A DNA stretch of 35,579 bases from DATMNI01 sp035570275 (GCA_035570275.1 DATMNI010000060.1:1-35579); one strand, 5' to 3'. Positions 8,828-16,971 are shown, counted from the stretch's first letter. Notes: generated from the sequence alone by a model not told the origin. Made by a program: numbers and translations.

Positions 8828-9673
8828 CTACCGGGCGCCTTCGCACCAGGAAGGGTCCACGTTGTTCGTGAGGCCGGAGGTGATGGCGGTGGGCATCCCT
8901 TTGGCCGGATCGAAAAACATGAGCTGGTGCACCCAAACGTTGCGTTTCCGGTGTACGCCCGGAAGGGGCGCGAGGTCCTGCGGGGTAACGTATACGATTT
9001 GATCGCGGCCGGGCAGCCAGAACGCGATGAAGGCGCTTGCGACCGTGCTGACCTTCATGGTGGCGAGGTTGACCAGGTAATAGTCATCCTGCCGCTGGCC
9101 GCTGCCGTCATTAAGACCTTCCTCCCCGATCAGCAGCCATTTGCCGTCTTCGGTCCAGTCGAGAGAGCGGATCGGAGTTTCGCACTTGCCCATGGTGCCG
9201 TGGTTGTCGATCGGGCAAGTGTTGACTTGGATCTGGAACCGGCCGATTTGCTTGCCCGTCCGCGACACTACCAGAGTCTCCTCGTTGCCGCAGGCTTCGA
9301 ACTCTCCCAGTTTCGCGAACTGATCGCAACCTCGCGTCCGCGAACCCGGCTCTTCCTTAGGCTCCGGCGCGGGGCCGATGACGGTTTCCTCTCCCGTGGC
9401 GGGATTCAAGTTCCACAGCCTCACGTCGCCGGTTACGTCGCGCGAAGGCGATGTGAACTTCATGACTCGCCCGGCACAGGTGGGATGGTAGTGGTCCCGC
9501 AGGGAGTGCGTCAGCGCTTTGAGAACGCCATCCGCCGCATTCCAGGTCCAGATCTGCTGGTAGCTCGCGCCATGCTCCTGGTAAACGCGGCGGCTGAAGA
9601 TCACCTCTCCGGATGCGGAAGAGAGGAACAAGAGCGCCAGGATAACGGTGGCTCGCCGCGGTGTGGTGGTCAT
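8828..9673 (-). CDS. Secreted TolB/PD40-like beta-propeller protein
   Basis: A 281-residue protein with a short signal peptide (ATVILALLFLSSASG) and propeller-like repeats: SYQQIWTWNAADGVLKALT, GDVRLWNLNPATGEETVIG, SLDWTEDGKWLLIGEEG and QLMFFDPAKG. The pattern of reporting phrases and WTEDGKW strands resembles PD40/WD40-like TolB propellers. Several cysteines (CAG, GCDQ, CGNE, NTCP, GKCET) may form periplasmic disulphides. No enzyme motif is visible and the partner is unknown. ATG 9673 is preceded by AGAGGACC. The gene lies upstream of the FISUMP gene in the same direction with a 157-bp gap that holds no recognised feature. Confidence 0.7.
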   Translation of the reverse strand: MTTTPRRATVILALLFLSSASGEVIFSRRVYQEHGASYQQIWTWNAADGVLKALTHSLRDHYHPTCAGRVMKFTSPSRDVTGDVRLWNLNPATGEETVIGPAPEPKEEPGSRTRGCDQFAKLGEFEACGNEETLVVSRTGKQIGRFQIQVNTCPIDNHGTMGKCETPIRSLDWTEDGKWLLIGEEGLNDGSGQRQDDYYLVNLATMKVSTVASAFIAFWLPGRDQIVYVTPQDLAPLPGVHRKRNVWVHQLMFFDPAKGMPTAITSGLTNNVDPSWCEGAR

Positions 9674-10184
9674 CTTTGAGGTCCTCTCTAGAGTACTTGA
9701 ATCTGCGAATGTGATGCGAATGAGTCAAGTTTCTGTTAAGCGCAGAGCCGCAGAGACGCGGAGGAAGTCGCAGAGAGGCACTGAGGAAATGCCTTGCACA
9801 TAGGTAGGGTTACCGCTGTATACGCCAGGTTGGTGCGCAGAAGCCGAGACAAGGATGGGCTATCGCCACGCGGCGGTACGTAAAGGTCCCGGCCTCAACC
9901 ATCTTCAAAAGCTTCGCCGCGTCAGCATGCGAGTGTCTCTGCTTCCTCCGCGCGCAAACCCGGATTGTCACAAACTACGACCGATGCAGAAAGCCATATC
10001 AGTTTTGGTCTTCCTCAGCGCTCTCTCTGCGTCTCCGCATCTCTGCGGTGAAGAACACTTTCGGTCTGAGGCAGAGCCTCGCTAGTCATTTTAGACTCAT
10101 TCTCCAGGGCTAAGACCGCCTTAGGGCTCAAAGGACCTGCGGCGAGCCGGCGATCGGATACGCGGTATTGGCATCTACAATGAA
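9674..10184. other. Intergenic region spanned by an inverted repeat pair
   Basis: About 510 bp with no supported gene. Its main content is the inverted CGCAGAGACGC-type pair listed separately. The open frame 9855-10085 reads through the right-hand repeat and is not credible as a gene. Confidence 0.5.
9741..10055. repeat. Inverted pair of CGCAGAGACGCGGAGG-type repeats
   Basis: The left copy at 9741-9788 contains CCGCAGAGACGCGGAGGAAG and GCAGAGAGGCACTGAGGA. The right copy at 10010-10055 contains TCCTCAGCGCTCTCTCTGCG and TCTCCGCATCTCTGCGG, the same sequence inverted with a few differences. About 220 bp lies between them. Strings of this CTCTGCGTCTCTGCGG type are known as widespread intergenic repeats in several phyla. 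The inverted arrangement could be a defective non-autonomous element or two independent copies. Confidence 0.65.
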
Positions 10185-10964
10185 GTGGTGCGCTGTCGTC
10201 GAGCTCTCATAGTTGCTTCTCTCGTCCTGATTTCAGCCGCCTGCGGGGTTCGTAGTGACCACGGCAGCATGTCTCTGGAGGACGCGAACGCTTCGGCGCC
10301 AACCGCTCCTATTCTCCTGTTCAATGGAACCGGAGCTTCTCCTGACGATGTCGCGGCGGTCGAAGCCGTCCTGAAGAATAACCATCTCGGTTATTCGACG
10401 GCGAGGTCTTCACAGTTGAACCAGATGAACCAATCACAAATCCGGCAATATCGTCTGCTGATTGTTCCGGGTGGAAATTTCGTTGAAATCGGTAACAGCC
10501 TGACACCTGGCGCAACCGCGAACATACGCAAAGCGGTGCAGGACGGCTTGAATTACCTGGGAATCTGTGGCGGTGGTTTCCTTGCGGGGAAATATAATCC
10601 CCCCTATAACGGTTTAAATCTGACCTCTGGTGTGCGGTTCGGTTTCTACGCGGCCGAAAGCCGGGGCATCCGCAAGGCGGCGGTGTCGATTGCGGTTGCG
10701 GGAGCGCCAACGCTCGATCAGTACTGGGAGGATGGCCCGGAGTTTACCGGCTGGGGTGCAGTTGTCGGTAAGTATCCCGACGGTACCCCCGCAATCGTAG
10801 AAGGAACCTTCGGGAGCGGGTGGGTAATTCTCAGCGGGGTTCACCCCGAGGCGCCGGCAAGTTGGCGGCGCGGAATGACCTTCCATACGCCTGCCAGCGC
10901 GGATAACGCATACGCCGGCACGCTGATCCGCGCCGCACTGGATCGGATATCGCTATCGCATTAG
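10185..10964 (+). CDS. Lipoprotein with class I glutamine amidotransferase-like (BPL_N) domain
   Basis: A 259-residue protein starting at GTG, with a lipoprotein signal peptide (LVLISAAC, lipid-anchored Cys20). The domain matches the biotin-protein-ligase N-terminal/class I amidotransferase-like fold. PILLFNGTGAS is the first strand, LLIVPGGNFVEI the oxyanion region, YLGICGGGFLAG the nucleophile elbow with Cys128, and LSGVHPEAP carries His220 and Glu222, completing a Cys-His-Glu triad. Substrate is unknown; envelope-located members are seldom characterised. The 3' end overlaps by 12 bp a convergent HEPN remnant, so this gene may have formed one side of the breakpoint that destroyed that module. 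Confidence 0.8.
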   Translation: MVRCRRALIVASLVLISAACGVRSDHGSMSLEDANASAPTAPILLFNGTGASPDDVAAVEAVLKNNHLGYSTARSSQLNQMNQSQIRQYRLLIVPGGNFVEIGNSLTPGATANIRKAVQDGLNYLGICGGGFLAGKYNPPYNGLNLTSGVRFGFYAAESRGIRKAAVSIAVAGAPTLDQYWEDGPEFTGWGAVVGKYPDGTPAIVEGTFGSGWVILSGVHPEAPASWRRGMTFHTPASADNAYAGTLIRAALDRISLSH

Positions 10965-11081
10965 TGAGGTTTGCCCTGGCACGCTTCGAGTGAGCAGGAA
11001 GACAGCCGCATCCATGGCCTGCGCGGCCTTGGCTATCCATTGCTGGACGAGACCCCGTTGCACTTCCTCAGGCGGCTTCAT
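10953..11081 (-). pseudogene. Truncated HEPN-domain gene, remains of an MNT/HEPN pair
   Basis: A 42-codon frame begins at ATG 11081: MKPPEEVQRGLVQQWIAKAA then QAMDAAVFLLTRSVPGQ. This is the standard first helix of HEPN proteins (PPEEV...LVxQWLxKAExDLxAAxxLL). The sequence then hits TAG, and the remaining two thirds, including the RxxxxH catalytic region, are absent. The start overlaps the stop of the upstream nucleotidyltransferase remnant, as in intact MNT-HEPN modules. Too short for a normal HEPN protein of about 130 residues, hence a pseudogene. Confidence 0.65.
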
Positions 11082-11293
11082 AAAGAACGCGCCCGTACTT
11101 GTGCGCCGGATAGGCGATGCCACCAATGACGTTCTTCGTTTCTCCGAAGCGTTCCGTCTAGATTACGATTACGTCGACAGGGTAGCCAATGTCGCCGATA
11201 GCACTCCGTATCAATGCGGTCAGGACGTGCCGCGGCCAGGACGCGCCGGACAATTTCCTGCGTCACTATGTCATCGATACCCATCAGTGACAT
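11068..11293 (-). pseudogene. Degraded MNT-type nucleotidyltransferase gene
   Basis: Reading minus from 11293, MGIDDIVTQEIVRRVLAAAR then PDRI matches the first helix and strand of small MNT nucleotidyltransferases. The expected GSRARG...DSDxDLLV catalytic block is missing. Another frame then resumes with IGDIGYPVDVIVI, an in-frame TAG, and TERFGETKNVIGGIAYPAHK YGRVLYEAA, the family C-terminus (VDVIVVxxxxFE...YPAxxxGRVLYE). This shows an internal deletion with frameshift plus a stop codon. MNT domains antagonise HEPN toxins by AMPylation in intact modules. Confidence 0.65.
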
Positions 11294-11302
11294 GATATGC
11301 AA

Positions 11303-11484
11303 CTTGCGGGCGCCGCTGCACCGGCACCTGTGGGCGTCAACCGGCCAGCGATCCCATGGGCCATGTGATTCGGGCCGGGCCCGACGAGTTCAAGGTCCCT
11401 GCTAACGCCGCTGCGTTACGAATCCACCGGCCACCGGCCACCCACCACCGGCCACCCACCACCGGTGCCCGGGCTAAACGCCTG
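11303..11484. other. Short intergenic stretch holding a second heptamer cluster
   Basis: Apart from the six heptamers at 11424-11465 nothing is recognised between the nucleotidyltransferase remnant and the oxidoreductase stop codon. Confidence 0.5.
11424..11465. repeat. Heptamer tandem repeat, six units of CCACCGG/CCACCCA
   Basis: Six adjacent 7-bp units read CCACCGG, CCACCGG, CCACCCA, CCACCGG, CCACCCA, CCACCGG. The reverse complement CCGGTGG is a circular permutation of GCCGGTG, the main unit of the array at 2615-2789, so both belong to one family in opposite orientation. It sits 20 bp downstream of the FAD oxidoreductase stop codon. Confidence 0.9.
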
Positions 11485-13122
11485 TTACTTCGGAGGGGCC
11501 GGCGGCCAGGCGCCCTTGAACCGGTTCACCAGCCGCGATTGCGCCGGCTCCGCGTATTCCAGGATGGCGCCATGCTCCACCAGGGTACGCACAAGTTGCC
11601 GCGTGTCGATATCCTGCAAGGCGACGCCGGCGCGAATCGCCATGGCGGCTGCAACTCCGGCCGCCTGGCCCAGAATCATGTACTGCGGCTCCATGCGCAG
11701 CGTGCTGTAGGCCACGTGGCTGGCTGAAAAGCAGACTGGCACCAGCAGATTCGCCACCTCACTTTTCTTCGGCAACAACACGCGGTAAGGGATCTGATAG
11801 GGTTTGACCGGCACCTGCATGTCGCCTTCGTTGCGCACGAAGCCGTCCTTGTTGACGATACGCTGCAAATTGTGGGAGTCGCTGTTGTAGGAGCCCATCC
11901 CGATGGGGTCGGGCTTGGCGAGATCCGTCTGGATATCTTTCTGGATCATCACGTACTCGCCGACCATGCGCCGCGCCTCGCGAATGTAGAGTTGGTGCGG
12001 CCAATTGGCGGTGTCGGTGAATTCGTCTCTGGCCAGGCCCCATTCGTTGGTCTCCTTCTGTAACGGCGGGGGCACGCGCGGGTCGTGCGCCAGAAACCAG
12101 AAATACTGTTTCGTGTACTCTTCATGATCGCGCCAGATTTCCTGGCGGCGCTGGTAGCCGGCGTTCGGATAGTCGTAGCTCTGGCCGATGTAGTCGGTGG
12201 AGAAGGGGCCGTTATTGTTCATGTCGGCCTTGTGGTTGGGGATGGGCGAGATGGAAATCACTTCGGCCAGTCTGGAAGCCCGGCCCTGCTTCCGCTCCAT
12301 GGCTGCCAGCAGGCGCGCCATCAGTTCGAACCGCTCGGGATCGTAGTGGATGGGCTTGGGGTAGGCCACCTGGTTGGCCCCGTCGTGCGACAGGATCATG
12401 CGGAAGTTGTAAGCCTGCACTTTGCGGTCGGCCGCTCCGGGTTCGCCGGCAGGCCCGGCGGAAATCCCGGGCAGCAGTCTGCCATCCACCCGGTACGGCG
12501 AAAGATCCACCAGAAACTGGTGGTACGGAGTCTCGGAACGCACGCCCGCCAGCGATTCGCCGTACTGCGCTCCACTTTCACGGCCCCAGGTGTAGGTTAC
12601 GCCGGCCTGGGCCATCAGGTCGCCTTCATAGGTGCAGTCGGCGAACATCTTGCCGGTGAATTGCGCGCCGTTCTCCATGGTGATGCCCGCGACGCTGCTG
12701 CCCGCTTTGCGCACACCGTCTTTTTCGCGCAACCGGTTTTCCAGCAGCACCGTGACGCCGGTTTCCCGCAGCCACTGGCGGAAGACGCTCTCGGCGACCT
12801 TGGGCTCCGGCAGCCATGCGATGTCCTGCAGGTATTGCGACATGTTATAGACTTTGCCGGCGCGGAAATAGAATTCCAGCGCGTATCCGCCGATCGCCTC
12901 GCGCCGCCCGACATCAGTGCGCGACAGCCCGCCCGACACCATCCCGCCGATATGCCGCCGCGGTTCCAGCAGCGCGACTTTCAGCCCCATACGAGCGCCG
13001 CTGATGGCTGTGACCACGCCGCCTGCAGTGCCGCCATAGACCACGAGATCGAAGTCGGCGGGTGGTGCGGACTGGGCGCACAGCGTTCCGGCAGCGAAGA
13101 GAAAAAGCAGGCTTCGTGTCAT
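11485..13122 (-). CDS. Secreted FAD-dependent oxidoreductase (PF12831 type)
   Basis: A 545-residue flavoprotein counted from ATG 13122, which starts directly at the signal peptide MTRSLLFLFAAGTLCAQSA; an in-frame TTG at 13146 is possible but less likely. The dinucleotide-binding strand FDLVVYGGTAGGVVTAISGA, with GGTAGG in place of GxGxxG, and LKVALLEPRRHIGGM are typical of the exported 'FAD dependent oxidoreductase' family found in carbohydrate-degrading soil bacteria. FADCTYEGDLMAQAGVTY and the C-terminal PVCFSASHVAYSTLRMEP with GQAAGVAAAMAI are further family blocks. Substrate is unknown, possibly sugars or polysaccharides. It stands alone, divergent from the TIGR03437 gene, and acts outside the cytoplasm. 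Confidence 0.88.
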   Translation of the reverse strand: MTRSLLFLFAAGTLCAQSAPPADFDLVVYGGTAGGVVTAISGARMGLKVALLEPRRHIGGMVSGGLSRTDVGRREAIGGYALEFYFRAGKVYNMSQYLQDIAWLPEPKVAESVFRQWLRETGVTVLLENRLREKDGVRKAGSSVAGITMENGAQFTGKMFADCTYEGDLMAQAGVTYTWGRESGAQYGESLAGVRSETPYHQFLVDLSPYRVDGRLLPGISAGPAGEPGAADRKVQAYNFRMILSHDGANQVAYPKPIHYDPERFELMARLLAAMERKQGRASRLAEVISISPIPNHKADMNNNGPFSTDYIGQSYDYPNAGYQRRQEIWRDHEEYTKQYFWFLAHDPRVPPPLQKETNEWGLARDEFTDTANWPHQLYIREARRMVGEYVMIQKDIQTDLAKPDPIGMGSYNSDSHNLQRIVNKDGFVRNEGDMQVPVKPYQIPYRVLLPKKSEVANLLVPVCFSASHVAYSTLRMEPQYMILGQAAGVAAAMAIRAGVALQDIDTRQLVRTLVEHGAILEYAEPAQSRLVNRFKGAWPPAPPK

Positions 13123-13163
13123 AGGGGATACGGTAGCAGGCGGCAACGGCTGGCGGCGTGGAA

Positions 13164-13184
13164 CCGGGGGCCGGGGGCCGGCGC
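13164..13184. repeat. Three G-rich heptamers in the divergent intergenic region
   Basis: CCGGGGG, CCGGGGG, CCGGCGC follow one another. They are related to the CCGGTGG heptamer seen elsewhere in the window and lie between the divergent starts at 13122 and 13323. Confidence 0.55.
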
Positions 13185-13322
13185 CAAAGCTCCTGCAACC
13201 CGCGGCGGACGTTTTGCAGGTTTTCCCCTGTGGTAACTCGGGCCTTCACCAGATGTCGCAACTGTTTCCGATGGCGTACCTTCAAGGAAAGCACCGGAAA
13301 CTACCGGAAGGACAGGATATTG

Positions 13323-15386
13323 ATGTCGAGAGAAACCACGCAGACGGCAGTACGGAACGGCTTCGCAGCGCGGCTGAAAAGCCGGCAGGTGCGGGTTTTA
13401 TTTACACAGGCGCTGGTAATCGCCGCCGTTTCGAACGTTGTTCCCCAAGCCAGTGCCCAGGGCGCCCAGGGGTACACGGTCACCACCGTGGTCAGTGACA
13501 CAACGGCGCGGCCGGACGGAGCCGGTAAGTTCTCGCCGGTAGACCCGTCCCTCGATGGCGGTGCGATCGTCTTTAACAACGGTGGGTGCACGGGGTGCGC
13601 CGCTGCGGACTCCCTCTGGGCCGCCAATCCGGCAACCGGCGAGTTTCGAAAGATTGCCTCTACGAGCACCGGCGTTCCGGGCGGAACCGGCAGCTTCAGC
13701 CGTTTCGACGCGGGGCCTATTGCCAGAGGCGGCGGTGTGGTTTTCATCGGATTCGATGCCAATTCGCGGCCCGGGCTTTACGCAGTGCCGACGGCGGGCG
13801 GGACCGTTGTAAGGCTGGCGGACACCAACACGGGCGTGCCGGGTGCGCCGAAACTGTTCACCAGCTTCGCCCGGAACGGCTTTCAGCACGACGGAACGAC
13901 CGTGGTGTTCACAGGTGGCGCGGCCGGAGTGACCGGCGTTTATTCGGTCAAGCTGGATGGCTCGGCGTTGGCGCGGGTGGCGGATACGAACACGCCGGTC
14001 AACTCCCAGTCCTGCTCTTTCCAGGTGGTGACGTTCTCGAAACCCTCCATCAGCAATGGGAATATCGGCTTCATGGGTCAGCCGACGACTGACTACGGCA
14101 ACCAATTCAGCGCTCTCTACACGCAACCGTTTAGCCAGGCCGCGACGCCGGTGTGCGGGGGAGCAGCGTCGCCATCGGCCGTGAATTCGGCCCAGAACCT
14201 GCCCGTCAATCTGGGGGCGCACTTCCAGACGCAGTTGGACTACGGGCGCATGGATGGGGCCAGGCTGGTGTTCCGCGCCGCGGAAGCAGGCACAGGGATC
14301 GGCGGCATCTTTTCGACCGGCTTGGATATGTCGCCCGTTGGCGAAGCGTTAACCACCATCGTTGACGCCAGGACCCCACTGCCCGGCTTCCCGCCTGTCC
14401 CGTTCGTGGGGAACTTCGCTTTTGCGGTTGACGCGGGCAACACCGTTTTCCAGGCGCATGACGCGGCGAGCGGGAATTCGGCGCTTTTCCTGGCCACCCG
14501 CGGCGTACTGACGAAGATCGCGGGCACGGGCGATACGGCCGGCGGTTCGACGATTGCCGCAGTGGATGCCCCGGGGGCCGGTGCCGTTCAAGGTGCGGCC
14601 GTCGCATTCACGGGTACCGGCAGCGATGGCTCGCGGGCAATCTACCTCGCCAGTCCGGCAGGGGCAGCCGTGGCAGTGCCCTCAATAACTGTGGTGGCCA
14701 ACGCGGCCAGCAATCGCGCGGGAGCAGTGTCCCCAGGGGAAATCGTGGTGCTCCATGGCGCCGGAATGGGCCCGGCCGCGCTTGTGGGAACGTCGCTGGA
14801 CGCGAACGGCCGGTTATCGAACCAGCAGGCGGGTACGCGGATATTGTTCGACGGCGTGGCGGCGCCCCTGGTGTACGTCTGGGCGAGCCAATCCGCCGCC
14901 ATTGTGCCCTATGCAGTCGACGGCCGCGGGCAAACTTCGATCACGGTGGAGTACCAGGGCACGCCGTCATCGCCGATGGTGGTGCCGGTGACGGCCGCCG
15001 CGCCGGGAATCTTTTCGGCGGACTCAAGCGGCCAGGGACCGGGCGCGATCCTGAACCAGGACAGCAGCCTCAACTCGCCATCGAACCCCGCGGCCGCGGG
15101 CTCAATCGTGGTTCTGTATGCGACCGGCGAAGGCCAGACCACGCCCGGCGGCGTGGACGGACAGATGGCCGGCCAGACGTTTCCCGCGCCCCGGCTGCCG
15201 GTTGCAGTGGCCGTGGATGGACAGAACGCCGAGGTCCTGTACGCCGGCGCCGCTCCCGGCGAAGTGGCCGGCTTGATGCAGATCAACATTCGCCTGCCGC
15301 TCGGCCTGACGGCGGGAAACCGCCCCATTGCGTTTTCAGTGGGAGGGACGGCCAGCCAGACGGGCCTTACCGTGGCTGTGAAGTAG
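13323..15386 (+). CDS. Secreted propeller-like protein with TIGR03437 C-terminal domain
   Basis: A 687-residue protein starting at ATG 13323; the open frame reaches further upstream but that part lacks protein character. After a basic N-terminus (NGFAARLKSRQVRVLF) comes a signal peptide ending near ASAQGAQ. Residues 50-490 hold repeated blades of about 60 residues: RPGLYAVPTAGGTVVRLADT, TGVYSVKLDGSALARVADTN, GIFSTGLDMSPVGEALTTIV and LATRGVLTKIAGTGDT. The last 190 residues match the Solibacter-expanded C-terminal domain (VVANAASNRAGAVSPGEIV, ILFDGVAAPLVYVWASQ, VTAAAPGIFSADSSG, VLYATGEGQTTPGGVDG, GLMQINIRLPLGLTAGNRP). Function of that domain is unknown; it is cell-surface or secreted. This gene is the strongest taxonomic marker in the window. 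Confidence 0.88.
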   Translation: MSRETTQTAVRNGFAARLKSRQVRVLFTQALVIAAVSNVVPQASAQGAQGYTVTTVVSDTTARPDGAGKFSPVDPSLDGGAIVFNNGGCTGCAAADSLWAANPATGEFRKIASTSTGVPGGTGSFSRFDAGPIARGGGVVFIGFDANSRPGLYAVPTAGGTVVRLADTNTGVPGAPKLFTSFARNGFQHDGTTVVFTGGAAGVTGVYSVKLDGSALARVADTNTPVNSQSCSFQVVTFSKPSISNGNIGFMGQPTTDYGNQFSALYTQPFSQAATPVCGGAASPSAVNSAQNLPVNLGAHFQTQLDYGRMDGARLVFRAAEAGTGIGGIFSTGLDMSPVGEALTTIVDARTPLPGFPPVPFVGNFAFAVDAGNTVFQAHDAASGNSALFLATRGVLTKIAGTGDTAGGSTIAAVDAPGAGAVQGAAVAFTGTGSDGSRAIYLASPAGAAVAVPSITVVANAASNRAGAVSPGEIVVLHGAGMGPAALVGTSLDANGRLSNQQAGTRILFDGVAAPLVYVWASQSAAIVPYAVDGRGQTSITVEYQGTPSSPMVVPVTAAAPGIFSADSSGQGPGAILNQDSSLNSPSNPAAAGSIVVLYATGEGQTTPGGVDGQMAGQTFPAPRLPVAVAVDGQNAEVLYAGAAPGEVAGLMQINIRLPLGLTAGNRPIAFSVGGTASQTGLTVAVK

Positions 15387-15398
15387 ACGGTGTTGTAC

Positions 15399-15492
15399 GT
15401 GGGACAGGCCATAGGTGTCTGTGGCCTGTCGAGCCCGGAGATTTCACGAAGCCTCAAGGCGACAGACCACGAAAAACGATGGTCTGTCCCAC
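15399..15492. repeat. Composite palindromic element with two hairpins
   Basis: The outer arms GTGGGACAG (15399-15407) and CTGTCCCAC (15484-15492) are perfect complements. Inside are two hairpins: GACAGGCCA (15403-15411) with TGGCCTGTC (15422-15430), and GACAGACCA (15461-15469) with TGGTCTGTC (15480-15488), the latter around a loop containing AAAAA. The arms of the two hairpins are related (GGCC versus GACC). It starts 12 bp after the TIGR03437 gene and may serve as a transcript end. The build is that of a REP/BIME-like dispersed element. Confidence 0.75.
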
Positions 15493-15630
15493 CTTGCTTC
15501 TGCAGCGGACTGTAGATCTCGTTGCCAGGCGAGCGGTATGGAAGCCAGAATTCCCCAAGCAATGCTGCCGCGCGGGGCACTCGCCGTTCTGCTCGCCCTG
15601 AGCCTCTCCTGGTGCCTGCGATGAATTAGT

Positions 15631-15636
15631 TATAAT
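15631..15636 (+). promoter_or_regulatory. Possible -10 box for a leaderless transcript
   Basis: A perfect TATAAT ends 9 bases before ATG 15646. With the usual spacing, transcription would start at or a few bases before the start codon. No Shine-Dalgarno sequence is visible. No clear -35 element was found, so confidence is limited. Confidence 0.4.
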
Positions 15637-15645
15637 CGGCTGCAA

Positions 15646-16236
15646 ATGATGTCCATTCTTCTGCTCGCAGCGATTCTGGTTACCATCGGCACGGGCCTTG
15701 CCGCTACCATCCACTTCAACGACGGCGACGTGCCCCGGGTGCGCCGGTTGGCGCTTCGCTGGGCCATTGGCGCCGCGATCTATGTCATCGCGCTGATTGC
15801 GGTCCCCCTGTTCTCGCAGGTCGACCGGAACACCGGCGGCACCGGCACCGGCAGCGGCCGGCACTGTGACGACGATTGGTGCCTCAGCGTCGAAGGCGTC
15901 AGCCGGACGCCGGGACCTTCGGGAGTCTCCTACAGGCTTGACCTCCGTCTGTTTAGCCTGGCCAATCACGGACCCCGCAGCGCGCGCGGTGCCTGGGTAT
16001 ATCTCGCGGACGATCGCGGGCGCCGCTTCCCGCCGGTGGCTGACCCTTCGGCCATCCCGTTGGGTGTCGCTCTGGAACCGCACCAGTCCGTCAACACGTG
16101 GCTGACGTTTGAAGTGCCTGCCGATGCCCGCCAACTTCGCTTCATTGGCGGGCTACCCGGCATCGGCTATGCCAGTTTCATCATCGGGAACGGCGACCTG
16201 GTGCACCGTCCGAGAATGAGCTTCCGCGTTCCGTAA
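15646..16236 (+). CDS. Two-helix membrane protein with extracytoplasmic domain, unknown function
   Basis: A 196-residue protein. Two hydrophobic helices (residues 2-20, SILLLAAILVTIGTGLAA, and about 38-57, AIGAAIYVIALIAVPLF) are separated by a short basic loop. A glycine-rich linker (TGGTGTGSGRHCDDDWC) leads to a beta-rich domain with YRLDLRLFSLANHGPRSARG and TWLTFEVPADARQLRFIGG, which resembles DUF4352/immunoglobulin-like folds that end in a 'residue-limited' strand (PRMSFRVP). A cysteine pair lies at the domain start. I cannot assign a function. ATG 15649 is an equally possible start. No neighbour suggests a role. Confidence 0.7.
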   Translation: MMSILLLAAILVTIGTGLAATIHFNDGDVPRVRRLALRWAIGAAIYVIALIAVPLFSQVDRNTGGTGTGSGRHCDDDWCLSVEGVSRTPGPSGVSYRLDLRLFSLANHGPRSARGAWVYLADDRGRRFPPVADPSAIPLGVALEPHQSVNTWLTFEVPADARQLRFIGGLPGIGYASFIIGNGDLVHRPRMSFRVP

Positions 16237-16250
16237 GGAAAGCCGATCCG

Positions 16251-16328
16251 GGTCATTTTGTCCCGGAATTTTCTCAAACAAAGGAGTTAGAGTCGAGTTC
16301 GAGTCGATTCCAGGTCATTTTGTCCCGG
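16251..16328. repeat. Direct repeat of GGTCATTTTGTCCCGG
   Basis: Identical 16-mers lie at 16251-16266 and 16313-16328, 62 bp apart. Both occur downstream of the membrane-protein gene and upstream of the DUF3291 gene. Repeated short direct motifs of this kind occur at the ends of IS21-like elements, but no transposase gene is present, so a solo end or a regulatory repeat are both possible. Confidence 0.7.
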
Positions 16329-16497
16329 TTCGGGGATGGGAGCCTGATTCGTTGTCGGCGTCTTCAGCGCAGGATCCAAGGGCACGCGGCAACGCCGGTC
16401 ACAATCAACGCGCAGACCGCGAAGCGAAACGGCGCGCAGTCGCGGCGGAAATCCCCAGCAGGCGCGGCGGAAATCGCCAGCCGGTACAATCGTAAAG

Positions 16498-16971
16498 ATG
16501 CCTCACCACCTTGCCCAGATCAACATCGCCCGTCTGGTGGCGCCCATCGACGACCCCAGAATCGCCGGCTTCGTCGCCCAACTGGATGCCATTAACGCGC
16601 TGGCGGAGGCCGCACGCGGATTTGTCTGGCGGCTGCAATCCCCGTCCGGCAACGCCACCGATATCGCTTATAACGACGACCCGTTCGTCATCGTCAATAT
16701 GTCGGTCTGGGAATCCGTCGAACGCCTGCGCGATTACGTTTACAACTCCGGCCACGTCGCCGTGTTTCGCGACCGCGCCCAATGGTTCGAAAAAATGAGC
16801 CTGCCGAACTATTGTTTGTGGTGGGTGCCGGAGGGGCACGTGCCCACCGTGGCCGAAGGCCGCGAGCGGCTGGAGCACTATCAAAAGCACGGCGCCACAC
16901 CGCGGTCCTTTTGGTTCAAGCGAGAGTTCCCAGCGCCGGTGGAGCAGGTGCCCGCACTGCAGCTCGGTTAA
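16498..16971 (+). CDS. DUF3291 family protein
   Basis: A 157-residue soluble protein with the full DUF3291 pattern: LAQINIARLVAPIDDP at the N-terminus, DAINALAEAARGFVWRL, VIVNMSVWESVERLRDYVY, HVAVFRDRAQWFEKM and LWWVPEGHVPTVAEGRERL. The family adopts a ferredoxin-like dimeric alpha/beta-barrel similar to antibiotic-biosynthesis monooxygenases; no reaction has been established. Length is normal. The gene is isolated and is followed at once by the 22-bp tandem repeat. Confidence 0.88.
   Translation: MPHHLAQINIARLVAPIDDPRIAGFVAQLDAINALAEAARGFVWRLQSPSGNATDIAYNDDPFVIVNMSVWESVERLRDYVYNSGHVAVFRDRAQWFEKMSLPNYCLWWVPEGHVPTVAEGRERLEHYQKHGATPRSFWFKREFPAPVEQVPALQLG

Noticed and set aside
8700..8936. Small minus-strand gene upstream of the FISUMP gene
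   Set aside because: Overlaps the 3' end of the TolB-like gene in another frame and is only Arg/Pro-rich sequence.
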